Source: Cyanobacteria bacterium UBA6984 (GTDB taxonomy: Bacteria; Cyanobacteriota; Vampirovibrionia; Gastranaerophilales; Gastranaerophilaceae). From it: a DNA stretch of 45,734 bases. Numbering within the stretch: position 1 is the first letter of the stretch; each line of letters starts with the position of its first letter. This document shows, one piece after another, positions 1-8,526 of the stretch. Location: positions 1-45,734 of the forward strand of contig DJYG01000043.1 in assembly GCA_002450015.1 (NCBI GenBank), read 5' to 3'. A program made the position numbers and the translations under genes. The notes beneath the pieces are model-generated. The model saw only the letters and a program-made list of their open reading frames with translations, was not told the DNA's origin and did not search any database.

Positions 1-44
1 CTAACGTTCGGTTCTACCTCACTGAGCAACTGAGCTAAACGCCC
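1..44 (-). tRNA. partial tRNA gene (5' half), isotype not determined
   Basis: Read on the minus strand, the sequence starts GGGCGTT TA GCTCAGTT, which is a tRNA acceptor 5' strand, the T8-A9 pair and the start of a D-arm. The D-arm then continues with a second copy, GCTCAGTG, before AGGTAGAAC. The gene runs off the window edge before the anticodon can be assigned with confidence. The GCTCAGTT/GCTCAGTG duplication makes the D-region about 8 nt longer than usual, so this could be a variant or a decayed tRNA. Confidence 0.55.
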
Positions 45-130
45 ATAATTGGTGTACAACTAATATACAAGAAAAAAAAATATATGTCAACACTCTTGTA
101 AAAATTTGTTTATATTTGTTATTAAAAAAG

Positions 131-610
131 TTATTTATTCAGCATTTTAGGATATGTAAGTTCTGTATTTATAATAGGTTTGAAAGTTTTTATTTGAGGT
201 AATGGTGGAACTTTTCCCGTTGATACAAAATTACTGTCATAGCAACCTTTTTCATCACACATGCCAATAAATCTATTTAATCCGTTATAATAATATCTTT
301 TATCATTTCTTTGAACACTTTTTCCGATTAATTGACCGTATTTGTCATAGAAAAATGTGCGATCATTCATTGCTCGTTCACTTGCTATAAGTTTACCTTC
401 TTTATCGTAATAAAATGTTTGATAATTTTTTACAACAGTTGTATATTCTGGTTCTTGAACAGAAGTTTGTGCAGACGATTGGTTGTCACTTGATTCTTGA
501 ATTACTTCTTCTTGATTGGTATTTTCTTGAGGTTGTTCTTCTTGTTCACCTTGTGCTAAGGCAATAGAACCTATTGATATAATCATAAATAAAAGCAAAA
601 ATTTTTTCAT
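131..610 (-). CDS. secreted protein with tyrosine-rich ~20-residue repeats
   Basis: This 159-aa protein begins with a clear signal peptide (residues 1-19, cleavage likely after SIALA). A low-complexity Glu/Gln/Asn/Ser linker follows (about 20-55). Three tandem repeats of about 20 residues then run from about 65 to 118, each built on F/Y-Y-Y-D-K-x-G-x-L-I. They resemble the short tyrosine-rich repeats of secreted bacterial repeat proteins, but I do not recognise a named family. A Cys pair (C118, C123) follows the last repeat. The protein is probably periplasmic or surface exposed. A -10-like TATTAT lies only 6 nt before the ATG and there is no Shine-Dalgarno, so the mRNA may be leaderless. Confidence 0.75.
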   Translation of the reverse strand: MKKFLLLFMIISIGSIALAQGEQEEQPQENTNQEEVIQESSDNQSSAQTSVQEPEYTTVVKNYQTFYYDKEGKLIASERAMNDRTFFYDKYGQLIGKSVQRNDKRYYYNGLNRFIGMCDEKGCYDSNFVSTGKVPPLPQIKTFKPIINTELTYPKMLNK

Positions 611-650
611 GCTTTTATAATATCACATAAAATAATATAAAGTAAATAAA

Positions 651-1043
651 TTATTTGTTTAAAATATAAAAACTTAAATTTAAGTATAAAGCAAAACTCA
701 CCCATAACATATATGGTATTAACAAATAAGCGGATAATTTACTTATTCTGTAAAATTCTATAATTGTGAATGCTATAAAAAGCCACATAAATATTACAAC
801 AACCAATGCGCCTTGTATATCAGTCATAGTAAAAAATACGGTTGACCAAATAAAATTAAGTAATAATTGTATTGTAAAAAATATTATTGCAAGTGATTTT
901 TTAATCGGACTTTTCGCGCGTAAAAAAATCCAAAAAGATGCAAATATCATTAGATAAAGAATTATCCATACAGGCGCAAAAATCCAATCTGGAGGCATTA
1001 ATATAGGAGTATTTAAGGATTTATACCAAACTGAATTATACAT
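651..1043 (-). CDS. tspO: TspO/MBR-family membrane protein, short form
   Basis: This 130-aa integral membrane protein matches the tryptophan-rich sensory protein (TspO, translocator protein) family. It has WYKSLNTP..MPPDWIFAPVW near the N-terminus, QLLLNFIWS in the middle and LLIPYMLWVSFALYLN at the end. Family members bind porphyrins and other hydrophobic ligands. The usual length is about 155-170 aa with five helices. Here only four hydrophobic helices are visible, and the first helix that normally precedes WYxSL is absent. An in-frame stop six codons upstream of the ATG rules out a longer start. It lies just downstream of engB and appears to have its own promoter inside the end of engB. 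Confidence 0.85.
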   Translation of the reverse strand: MYNSVWYKSLNTPILMPPDWIFAPVWIILYLMIFASFWIFLRAKSPIKKSLAIIFFTIQLLLNFIWSTVFFTMTDIQGALVVVIFMWLFIAFTIIEFYRISKLSAYLLIPYMLWVSFALYLNLSFYILNK

Positions 1044-1056
1044 AATTAAATTATGT

Positions 1057-1084
1057 ATTATAATAAAATTTATACATTACTCAA
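1057..1084 (-). promoter_or_regulatory. putative sigma70 promoter for tspO
   Basis: On the minus strand a TTGAGT -35 (1079-1084) and a TATAAT -10 (1057-1062) are separated by 16 nt. Transcription would start near 1050, leaving a leader of only about 7 nt before the tspO ATG. No Shine-Dalgarno is visible. Confidence 0.45.
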
Positions 1085-1667
1085 TCGGGTTATTTTTTGA
1101 TAAGTTCAACAAGTGTGCAAAAATGTCATCGCAATATTTCCTATCTATTGCGCTAAATGGCAGAACAACTCCTCCAAATTGTTTTTTTACATTGTTAATA
1201 ACATTTAAAATCTTATTTTTAGGAACATAATCTATTTTTGTTATAACTGTAAAAATTGGTAGTTCATAAGCATTTACCCATTCACGCATTTGCAAATCAT
1301 TTTTTTGTAATTCGTGTCTGCCATCAACAAGTTGAATTAAAGATGTTATTTGTTCTCTATTTAACAAATATTCTTCTAAATATCTTTGCCATCGTTCTTG
1401 TGCTTCTTTTGATACTTTTGCATAACCGTAGCCCGGTAAATCGGCAATCGTAAATTTTTCAGAAAAATTAAAAAAATTTATTAAACGTGTTTTACCGGGG
1501 GTGTTAGATGTTTTGGCAAGTTTTTTGTTATTGCAAAGACAATTTATGAATGATGATTTGCCAACGTTAGAACGTCCCAAAAGCGGAAATTCAGGTAGCG
1601 AAAAATTAGGGCATTGACTTAATTTTTCTGCACTTATTACAAATTTGGCGTTAAGTTGTTTTGCCAT
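1077..1667 (-). CDS. engB: ribosome biogenesis GTP-binding protein EngB (YsxC/YihA)
   Basis: This 196-aa TrmE-Era-EngA-EngB-Septin-like GTPase acts in assembly of the 50S ribosomal subunit. All G motifs are visible: G1 GRSNVGKSS (about residues 32-40), G2 TPGKTR, G3 DLPGYGYA, G4 TKID and G5 FSA. Length is normal for the family. The ATG lies inside the 3' end of the upstream TPR gene, and the two genes overlap by 31 nt in different frames, which suggests one transcript with translational coupling. Confidence 0.97.
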   Translation of the reverse strand: MAKQLNAKFVISAEKLSQCPNFSLPEFPLLGRSNVGKSSFINCLCNNKKLAKTSNTPGKTRLINFFNFSEKFTIADLPGYGYAKVSKEAQERWQRYLEEYLLNREQITSLIQLVDGRHELQKNDLQMREWVNAYELPIFTVITKIDYVPKNKILNVINNVKKQFGGVVLPFSAIDRKYCDDIFAHLLNLSKNNPIE

Positions 1668-3550
1668 TGTTTAAATTCTTTGTCCTCTTTTTTCATATAT
1701 CTGTTGTCTATTTTAACTAATTTTTTTTCAAGTTTTTTAATCTTTTTATTCATTTTTTTTATTTTTCTTGGCTTTGTTTCTAATCCTGCGACAACTCTGT
1801 ATGCGTCTATCGCTTCTTTATAATGTTTTTGTTTTTCACATAATTTTGCACTTAATAATGCTGCATCGTAGTTGGTAGGATTAAATTCCAAAGATTTTAG
1901 TGCATATTCTCTTGCAAATACTTTATTTTTATCTTTTTTATTGAAAAATTTAGCATCTTTATATAAAGAGTCAGATTGTTTTTCCATTGTCATAATATAA
2001 TTTAAATTATGAAGTGCTTCCTCATTTGAAGAATCAGTTATTAAAACTTTGCGAAGAATATTTTTAGCGCTTGGATAGAATTTATCGTATGTCAAAATCT
2101 CTGCAACAAATAAGTAGTCATCCAAAGATTGAGCATATATAACCGAGTTTTCAAAATTTTCTTTTGCTTCTTGATACTTGTTCATTGCTAAATATGCATC
2201 ACCTCTTGCCAGCATGTCATTTAGTCCTCTGGCAGGTGTCTTTAAAATTGTTTGAAGTGTTTCTTCTGTTATTTTTTTCTGATTTGTTAATTTTGCAAGT
2301 TTTAATTTTGCAAGATATAGTTGTAAATCATTTGGATTTGCTTTTATTGCTCTTTCAATATTATTATATGCTATTTGTAAATCATTATCACGACTGATTA
2401 TACTTTGGCTTGCCATAACTTTTGCATCCGCAAAGTATGCATTTGCAAGACCTTTTAAGGCATCAGCATTATATCCTTCAACACCAACAAGACTTGAATA
2501 ATATTTTAAAGCTTCTTTGTTATCACCTTTTAATAATGCTAAATCTGCAATATATAGTTTAGCCTGATTTAGAGATGGATTTACTGCCAAAGCTGATTTC
2601 AAATTTGCAATTGCAAGTTCGTTATCAAAACGTTTTTCATATATTCTTGCCAGATTTAAGTATGGTTTTGTGTTTTCAGGTTTTATTGCAATAGATTTTT
2701 TAAATGATTCGATTGCTGCTGTTTCGTTACCTTGTTTTTTTAATATTTCACCGCGTAAGTTATAAGCAACTGATGAATTTGGTTTCAATCTTAATGAATG
2801 TTCTATTGCATCTAAGGCTCTAGAGTACATAGACTTTTTATCAAGTACTTGTGCTAAGTGAAAATATGCTGTTGAACTGTTTGGATTTAGTTTTATTGCT
2901 TCTAGAAACAATTTTTGAGCAATTTCATAGTTTCCACTCAAATAATCAACAGTACCTAAGTTATCTATTGCAGCTGCATAATTTTTTTCTATATTTAATG
3001 CTTTATTAAAAAATTCTTTAGCTTTTTGCATATTGCCTGTGTTCAGAGCAATTACACCTAATGCATTATATGAAGGGTAGTGTTTTGAATCTATTTTTAT
3101 TGCTGTATCAAATTCTTTAATAGCATCCTTTATTAAATATTCGGAATTATTTCTATAATCCATATCAGATGAAGCTTGTCTTTTTATATTAACAATCCCC
3201 TGAGCATAATGTAAATTAGCATTTTGAGGATATTTGAGTAAATATTTATTCAAACGCTCTTGTGCTGTATCCAGTTTATTTTGCTTCGCAAGTGATATTG
3301 TTGATAATGCAATAGCTGTTATGTCATTAGGATTTGATTTAAGTTTTTCATTTATTAATTTATCAGCTTGTGCAAAGTTGTCATTTTCTAATAATTTATC
3401 AATTACGTGATAATTTTTTGTTACTTGTGCTGATATTAAGTTACGATTTTTTTTATTTACTGTTTTCTTTGTAATTTTTGCAGCATAAACATTACCTGTT
3501 AATAGTCCCGAAATCACAGCCGAAATAATTAATTTTTTACTTAATTTCAT
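1637..3550 (-). CDS. secreted/periplasmic tetratricopeptide (TPR) repeat protein
   Basis: This protein of about 637 aa has an N-terminal signal peptide (MKLSKKLIISAVISGLLTG, cleavage probably after NVYAA) followed by a long array of TPR units. Typical signatures are YPSYNALGVIALNTGN, AAAIDNLGTVDYLSG, STAYFHLAQVLDKKSM, SVAYNLRGEILKKQGN and KPYLNLARIYEKR. The C-terminus is a lysine-rich helix. TPR arrays usually scaffold protein complexes, and no enzymatic domain is seen. A TTG start at 3562 is open, but GAGG of the likely ribosome-binding site lies inside that extension, so I chose the ATG at 3550. The gene is the first of a probable operon with engB. Confidence 0.85.
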   Translation of the reverse strand: MKLSKKLIISAVISGLLTGNVYAAKITKKTVNKKNRNLISAQVTKNYHVIDKLLENDNFAQADKLINEKLKSNPNDITAIALSTISLAKQNKLDTAQERLNKYLLKYPQNANLHYAQGIVNIKRQASSDMDYRNNSEYLIKDAIKEFDTAIKIDSKHYPSYNALGVIALNTGNMQKAKEFFNKALNIEKNYAAAIDNLGTVDYLSGNYEIAQKLFLEAIKLNPNSSTAYFHLAQVLDKKSMYSRALDAIEHSLRLKPNSSVAYNLRGEILKKQGNETAAIESFKKSIAIKPENTKPYLNLARIYEKRFDNELAIANLKSALAVNPSLNQAKLYIADLALLKGDNKEALKYYSSLVGVEGYNADALKGLANAYFADAKVMASQSIISRDNDLQIAYNNIERAIKANPNDLQLYLAKLKLAKLTNQKKITEETLQTILKTPARGLNDMLARGDAYLAMNKYQEAKENFENSVIYAQSLDDYLFVAEILTYDKFYPSAKNILRKVLITDSSNEEALHNLNYIMTMEKQSDSLYKDAKFFNKKDKNKVFAREYALKSLEFNPTNYDAALLSAKLCEKQKHYKEAIDAYRVVAGLETKPRKIKKMNKKIKKLEKKLVKIDNRYMKKEDKEFKQWQNNLTPNL

Positions 3551-3574
3551 TTTTATCCTCAATTTTGTAATAAA

Positions 3575-3604
3575 TTATCCAATTATACAAAAATATTGTA
3601 TAAT
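3575..3604 (+). promoter_or_regulatory. putative promoter for the Xer recombinase gene
   Basis: A perfect TATAAT (3599-3604) is preceded 18 nt upstream by a weak -35 (TTATCC, 3575-3580). It lies about 40 nt before the ATG at 3644 and overlaps the alternative upstream TTG start, which argues against that longer start. Confidence 0.4.
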
Positions 3605-3643
3605 AGCACTTATAAAAAAAAATCGTGCGTAAGTAGGAATATT

Positions 3644-4558
3644 ATGGGACTGAACAAAGATTCTAAAATTTATCTTGAGGATTTTAAAACATATCTTTTG
3701 GTAGAAAAAAACTTTTCAAAACACACGGAAAAAGCTTATTATTCTGATGTCATGAGTTATTTAATTTGGCTTGATGGGGAGTCCTGCCTAAATGTAACTT
3801 ATCAAAAAATTAGAGATTACATTTACTTTATTCAAAAATTCGAATACAAAAAAACAACTCTTGCTAGAAAAATAGCCTCAATAAGAACATTTTACAAATA
3901 TTTATACAGAGAAAGGTTAATAGATATTAACCCTACTGTTAATCTGTCTGCACCAAAACGCCCGAAATCATTGCCAAAATTTTTAACTTCACAAGAAATT
4001 GAAAAGATACTTTCAGGAATAAAAATAGAAACTCCTGCAGGTTATCGAAATAGAGCTATTTTGGAATTATTATGGGCAACAGGAATGCGTATTTCTGAAT
4101 TAAGCGGAATGAATTTTGGTGATTTAAATCTTGAAAACAATGAAATAACAGTCTTTGGTAAGGGTGCAAAAGAAAGAATAGTACTGGTTTCAGAAAGAGC
4201 TAAGACATACCTCGAAAGATATATAAATAGCGCCCGCCCTTTAATTGCAAAAGGATTTAAACTTGATGAAATTACGGATAAAACTCCGGTATTTATAAAC
4301 AATACCGGTTTTAGGTTACAAAACCAAACAATCAGAAATGTTATTAATAATGTTGTTGACAATCTCGAATTGCCCAAACACGTAACTCCACACATGTTCA
4401 GACACAGTTTTGCGACACGGTTGATTGAAAATGGTGCTGATTTGAGAGTTGTACAAGAACTTTTAGGTCATGCCAGTATTTCAAATACTCAAATTTATAC
4501 TCACGTTTCAACAAAACACTTACAAGATGTATTTGAACATTCCCATCCGCGTGCGTAG
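3644..4558 (+). CDS. xerC: XerC/XerD-type site-specific tyrosine recombinase
   Basis: This 304-aa recombinase has the SAM-like N-terminal DNA-binding domain (about residues 5-90) and the catalytic domain with all key residues. R149 is in TGMRISELSG, the lysine is in the beta-hairpin FGKGAKER, H250 and R253 are in HMFRHSF, the histidine is in LLGHAS, and the nucleophile is Tyr285 in QIYTHVS. The C-terminus HPRA is shared with classic XerC and XerD. The role expected from the family is resolution of chromosome dimers at dif. I cannot distinguish XerC from XerD by eye. The start at 3644 has AGGA 7 nt upstream. A longer TTG-started frame from 3596 would begin inside the promoter -10. Confidence 0.92.
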   Translation: MGLNKDSKIYLEDFKTYLLVEKNFSKHTEKAYYSDVMSYLIWLDGESCLNVTYQKIRDYIYFIQKFEYKKTTLARKIASIRTFYKYLYRERLIDINPTVNLSAPKRPKSLPKFLTSQEIEKILSGIKIETPAGYRNRAILELLWATGMRISELSGMNFGDLNLENNEITVFGKGAKERIVLVSERAKTYLERYINSARPLIAKGFKLDEITDKTPVFINNTGFRLQNQTIRNVINNVVDNLELPKHVTPHMFRHSFATRLIENGADLRVVQELLGHASISNTQIYTHVSTKHLQDVFEHSHPRA

Positions 4559-4631
4559 TTGTTAAATAAATCAGAATGACTAATTTAATAAAATTCAGCG
4601 TTAATAAATTTTTTCATGTTAAAATAAGAAT

Positions 4632-5963
4632 ATGAAAAGAAAACCTATAATAGCAATAGTTGGAAGACCAAATGTTGGAAAATCTACATTTGTAAATCGT
4701 CTTGTCGGTCGAAGGCAGTCAATAGTTGATGATATGCCGGGTGTAACTCGAGACAGAATTTATTTCGATGTAGAATGGCAAAATAAATGGTTTACTGTAA
4801 TTGATACAGGTGGTATTGTTCCAGGTGATGAAGATGAAATAATGGTTTCAATCTATGATCAAGCAAAAATTGCCTGCGAAGAAGCTGAAAAAATAATATT
4901 TATTGTTGATGGAAAAGACGGCGTAACACCAGTTGATGAGGATATTGCAAATATTTTAAGACAAAGTAAAAAACCAGTTTTTTTGGCAGTAAATAAAGTT
5001 GATAGTCCTGCTCAAGCTCTTTATACAAGCGAGTTTTATGCACTTGCTCTGGGAGAACCTATTGGTATATCAGCTTTGCACGGCTCAGGCGGGGTTGGGG
5101 ATTTGCTTGAACTTTTAACGGAAGATTTTGAAGTTGATGATGAAATTGAAGAAGAAAAAGATATTAAGCTTGCTATTGTCGGAAGACCAAATGCAGGCAA
5201 ATCTTCAATTGTAAATGCTCTTTTGGGAAAAGAAAGAGTTATTGTTTCAGATGTCTCAGGAACAACGCGTGATAGTATTGACAGTAAATTAACTTACAAA
5301 GAACAAGATTTTACGATTATTGATACAGCAGGCATTAGAAAAAAAGCAAAAGTTGATTATGGTGTAGAAAAATTTGCAGTTGACAGAGCAATAAATTCAA
5401 TTCGTGAATGTGATATCGCAATACTTGTAATTGATGCAACAGAAGGTATTTCTGACCAAGATAAAAAAATATCTTCTATAATTACCGAAGCCGGTAAAGG
5501 TTTAATTATCGCAATTAATAAATGGGATTTGATTGAAAATAAGCAAGCTAACACTACAAGTCAATTTGAAAAAAAACTTGTTAATGAAATTCCGTTTCTG
5601 AGTTATGCTCCAAAGATTTATATAAGCGCAGTTACAAAGCAAAGATTAAATCAAATTTATGAAAAATCAATGGAAGTTTATGAACAATGTACTAAACGTA
5701 TCTCAACAGGTCTTTTAAATAAAGTTATTAATGATGCTTATTTAATGAATCCGCCTCAAAGTGTTAAAAATAAACGTTTAAAACTGCTATATTCAACTCA
5801 GGTAAACGTAAAACCGCCAACGTTTGTGCTATTTGCAAATAATGCAGATTTAATGAAAGACCATTATAAAAGATATATAGAAAATAAACTAAGAGAGGCT
5901 TTTGGATTTTTCGGTACACCAATCAGAATTTCTGTACGTGAACGCTCCGACAAAAAGAGGTAA
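4632..5963 (+). CDS. der: ribosome-assembly GTPase Der (EngA)
   Basis: This 443-aa double GTPase is needed for 50S subunit maturation. The first G domain (about 1-165) carries GRPNVGKST, DTGGI and NKVD. The second (about 175-345) carries GRPNAGKSS, DTAGIRKKAKV and NKWD. The C-terminal KH-like domain follows. The arrangement and length are typical. TAAAAT lies 6 nt before the ATG and no Shine-Dalgarno is visible, so translation may start on a leaderless message. The stop is followed 2 nt later by the next start, whose GAGG lies in the last der codons. Confidence 0.97.
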   Translation: MKRKPIIAIVGRPNVGKSTFVNRLVGRRQSIVDDMPGVTRDRIYFDVEWQNKWFTVIDTGGIVPGDEDEIMVSIYDQAKIACEEAEKIIFIVDGKDGVTPVDEDIANILRQSKKPVFLAVNKVDSPAQALYTSEFYALALGEPIGISALHGSGGVGDLLELLTEDFEVDDEIEEEKDIKLAIVGRPNAGKSSIVNALLGKERVIVSDVSGTTRDSIDSKLTYKEQDFTIIDTAGIRKKAKVDYGVEKFAVDRAINSIRECDIAILVIDATEGISDQDKKISSIITEAGKGLIIAINKWDLIENKQANTTSQFEKKLVNEIPFLSYAPKIYISAVTKQRLNQIYEKSMEVYEQCTKRISTGLLNKVINDAYLMNPPQSVKNKRLKLLYSTQVNVKPPTFVLFANNADLMKDHYKRYIENKLREAFGFFGTPIRISVRERSDKKR

Positions 5964-5965
5964 TA

Positions 5966-6253
5966 ATGGATGTATTCGATAGAATTGGCAATATTTTAGA
6001 TAATTTTGAATCAATTTTAGCCGGTTTAATTTTTCTTGCTTTTTTATTTATTTTATTTTCTGCAAGTATTGAAAAATTTGGTGTAAAAGGATTTTTTATT
6101 GTTCTTCTATTATTGACAGCACTTATTGGTTTTGGTTTTTTAGTTTATGAGTTAACAGAAGGTCAAAATTTTTTCGTGCAAGCATTAGCAGAATTTGTTG
6201 TAGGTATAACATTTTATTTTGTTTTAAAATATTTCCTTAAAGGAATTATATAA
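5966..6253 (+). CDS. small integral membrane protein (first of a tandem pair)
   Basis: This 95-aa protein has about three hydrophobic helices: LAGLIFLAFLFILFSA, GFFIVLLLLTALIGFGFLVY and FVVGITFYFVLKYFL. A short amphipathic N-terminus precedes them (DRIGNILDNFES). It is clearly related to the next gene: both have N/E-ILD near the start and an IEKFGVKG / KDKYGKKG loop between the first two helices. It is translationally coupled to der. I do not recognise a family and no function can be given. Confidence 0.7.
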   Translation: MDVFDRIGNILDNFESILAGLIFLAFLFILFSASIEKFGVKGFFIVLLLLTALIGFGFLVYELTEGQNFFVQALAEFVVGITFYFVLKYFLKGII

Positions 6254-6254
6254 A

Positions 6255-6539
6255 ATGAACAACTTTGATTTTATTTTGGAAATATTAGATAAATTAGAAT
6301 TGACATTAGGAATAGCTTTTTTGGCAGTTGCCCTTTTTATTTGGTGTATGGTTAGTAAAGATAAGTATGGTAAAAAAGGTATTATTTATCCAATTTTATT
6401 TGTAGCATTTATAATATTTGCGTTTGCAGGTATTTTAAAAGTGTGCGAAATAAATATTGTATATGGTGTTGTACTTTTAGTTCCATACACTATAATTGTT
6501 GTATATTTTGCTGATAAAATATTTGGAGAAAAAAATTAA
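6255..6539 (+). CDS. small integral membrane protein (second of a tandem pair)
   Basis: This 94-aa paralogue of the preceding protein has three hydrophobic segments: LGIAFLAVALFIWCMV, IIYPILFVAFIIFAFAGI and VYGVVLLVPYTIIVVYF. Its start is 1 nt after the previous stop and AAGGA lies 10 nt upstream, so the pair is co-translated. The stop overlaps the stop of the convergent methyltransferase gene. The divergence of the two copies (only the general pattern and the KxGxKG loop are kept) points to an old tandem duplication. Function is unknown. Confidence 0.7.
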   Translation: MNNFDFILEILDKLELTLGIAFLAVALFIWCMVSKDKYGKKGIIYPILFVAFIIFAFAGILKVCEINIVYGVVLLVPYTIIVVYFADKIFGEKN

Positions 6540-7093
6540 TTTTTTCTTGCAACAAGTAGTCCTGCAGGCAAATCAAGAATTTCTACCTGATAATTTTTAT
6601 TTCCTTGTATAGCATCTACAAATGATTTAACTTTTTCTGCGTGAGATGTAATATTATCAGCTGTGATTATTGCACCTGATTTCATGTGTCTGTCAATTAT
6701 ACGGAAATAGTCAATATATTGTGCTTTATTCGCATCAATAAATGCAAAATCAATAATTTCACTTTCAGGTATTTCTTCTAAAATATCAATTGCCGAACCT
6801 TGTTTTATATCAATAATATCAGCAACACCACAAGATTTAAAATTTGCTTGTGCAAGAACAATTCTTTTTTCATAATATTCAATTGTTGTAAGATGTCCGC
6901 CGGTTTCTTTTAGGGCTTTTGCAAGCCAAATACCGGAATATCCGTTAGACGTTCCCACTTCAACAACATTTTTTGCATTAACCATTTTTATTAACATGTT
7001 CAAAAAATTTGCAGTCGAACGAGATATGTTCCAAAAATCGTGTTGTGTTTCTTCAAGTTTTTTTAATACTACTTCTGTTGTTCTATCTATCAT
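6536..7093 (-). CDS. class I SAM-dependent O-methyltransferase (family 3, YrrM/TrmR-like)
   Basis: This 185-aa protein has the SAM-binding motif I VVEVGTSNGYSG, an acidic ribose-binding region (LTTIEYYEKR) and the metal-binding signature FIDANKAQYIDYF, with DNITSH downstream. These are hallmarks of the catechol/caffeoyl-CoA-type O-methyltransferase family. That family also includes the tRNA uridine-34 methoxy enzyme TrmR, so a tRNA or a small phenolic could be the substrate. Its ATG overlaps the upstream stop as ATGA, making it the last gene of the grpE-dnaJ unit. Confidence 0.85.
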   Translation of the reverse strand: MIDRTTEVVLKKLEETQHDFWNISRSTANFLNMLIKMVNAKNVVEVGTSNGYSGIWLAKALKETGGHLTTIEYYEKRIVLAQANFKSCGVADIIDIKQGSAIDILEEIPESEIIDFAFIDANKAQYIDYFRIIDRHMKSGAIITADNITSHAEKVKSFVDAIQGNKNYQVEILDLPAGLLVARKN

Positions 7094-8526
7094 TTATTTA
7101 TTTTTTTCACCTTATTCATTATAACTGTTTGACTAATAGGAATATTTACCGGCAATGTTTTTATAATTTGTTTTTTATCTAAATTTAAAACAGAGTACTT
7201 GCCTGCTCTTGCACCTGTTATAACAGCAATATTTGTATTATCAATGCGAGTTATTTTTGTAGTAAATACATCTGTATTTAAATTTATTGTAGATGTAATT
7301 TTATCGGTTTGGGTGTTTATAACTTGTAAAATACTGTTATTTGCGCTTAAAACGTACAAATTTGCATAATATAAAAGCATATCAACAGGTTTTTCGGCAA
7401 CTTTTATTTCTCCAATTTCAGCTAATGTAGCATAGTCCACAATTGCAACTCTGTTTTTTGTTCTGCTTGCTAAGTATATTTTATTTTCGGAATATGCAAT
7501 TGCAGATATATTAGGAAATATACCTATCTCTTTTATTGTATAATCATTGTTTAGCTCCACTGCCCAGACATCATCAGTATTTTTGTCAGTATAAATTAAT
7601 TTTGAACCATCATTTGTAAGATATAATTTTGTACATCTGCCATTAACCTGAATTTTTTGTTTTAAATTCATTGTTTGCAAATCAATCAAATATATTGACG
7701 ATTCACTAGGAACAGTTACATAAGCCTTTTGATTAATTTTATCTATAATAATTTCTTCAGGCTGTGCATTAAAATCAAAAGTTTTAATAACAGCTTCATC
7801 AGCTAGAGATATAACATTTAATTCATACAAATCGTAAGCAGTTATGAGTAAAAAGTTTTTGTAACTTTTTAAATCAATTGGAATAGATGGCATTGACAAT
7901 GCATACTCTGGGCTTGATTTGTTTAAATCCATCACATGAATGTTTTTGGATTTGCAAGATGTTAAATAAAAAACTTTATCTTTTAATTGAGGAACATTCG
8001 CAACTAAATCACTTTTAACAGTAGTGTTTGTATATTTTTCGTTAACTAATTCAGATGCCACTTTTAATCCTTTTTCTTTGTCTGTGGCAATTCTTAATCC
8101 TCCGATTATGGTTTTAATATTATTTGGTATAATTAAACCTTTCGGCACAAGCATATCTTGAGGTAAAAGTCCTGTTCGTACTTCAATAAAAGGTGTTTCT
8201 TGATATAAAACAGTTCTTTTGTTATCCTTTTCAATTATTTTTAATAAAACAAAATCATTATTAAAAACAACAATGTCAGGAAGGTTTTTAAAAGATTTAT
8301 TTTCAGGTACTGTCTTTTGAATTGCAAGATTTTCAGCCGATTTAAATTTTGCAGGAAACAATGGCAAATACATAGTATTGTTTATTGTTATTAATCCGTC
8401 AAATCGGATTTCAGCTTTTGGAAACTCTTTTTTTATGTATTTAACAACGCTGTCAGGTAATGTTGCTGCAAATGCTGATGAAAAATTTAAAAATAATATT
8501 AAAAGGAGAATAAAAAACTTACGCAT
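7090..8526 (-). CDS. secreted YVTN-type beta-propeller protein
   Basis: This 478-aa protein has a signal peptide (MRKFFILLLILFLNFSSAFA). An N-terminal region of about 170 residues matches nothing I recognise. It is followed by beta-propeller blades with YVTN-like signatures such as QKAYVTVPSESSIYLIDL, SKLIYTDKNTDDVWAVEL, NKIYLASRTKNRVAIVDY and NLYVLSANNSILQVINT. Such propellers mediate binding at the cell surface or in the periplasm. Its start shares one nucleotide with the dnaJ stop (TAATG) and its stop overlaps the methyltransferase start, so it is tightly coupled inside a chaperone operon. That is an unexpected place for a secreted protein. Confidence 0.8.
   Translation of the reverse strand: MRKFFILLLILFLNFSSAFAATLPDSVVKYIKKEFPKAEIRFDGLITINNTMYLPLFPAKFKSAENLAIQKTVPENKSFKNLPDIVVFNNDFVLLKIIEKDNKRTVLYQETPFIEVRTGLLPQDMLVPKGLIIPNNIKTIIGGLRIATDKEKGLKVASELVNEKYTNTTVKSDLVANVPQLKDKVFYLTSCKSKNIHVMDLNKSSPEYALSMPSIPIDLKSYKNFLLITAYDLYELNVISLADEAVIKTFDFNAQPEEIIIDKINQKAYVTVPSESSIYLIDLQTMNLKQKIQVNGRCTKLYLTNDGSKLIYTDKNTDDVWAVELNNDYTIKEIGIFPNISAIAYSENKIYLASRTKNRVAIVDYATLAEIGEIKVAEKPVDMLLYYANLYVLSANNSILQVINTQTDKITSTINLNTDVFTTKITRIDNTNIAVITGARAGKYSVLNLDKKQIIKTLPVNIPISQTVIMNKVKKINK

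Noticed and set aside
4609..4623. 15-nt sequence shared with 27516-27530 as a conserved promoter element
   Set aside because: Only two copies in T-rich DNA, at different distances from the starts, so chance is not excluded.
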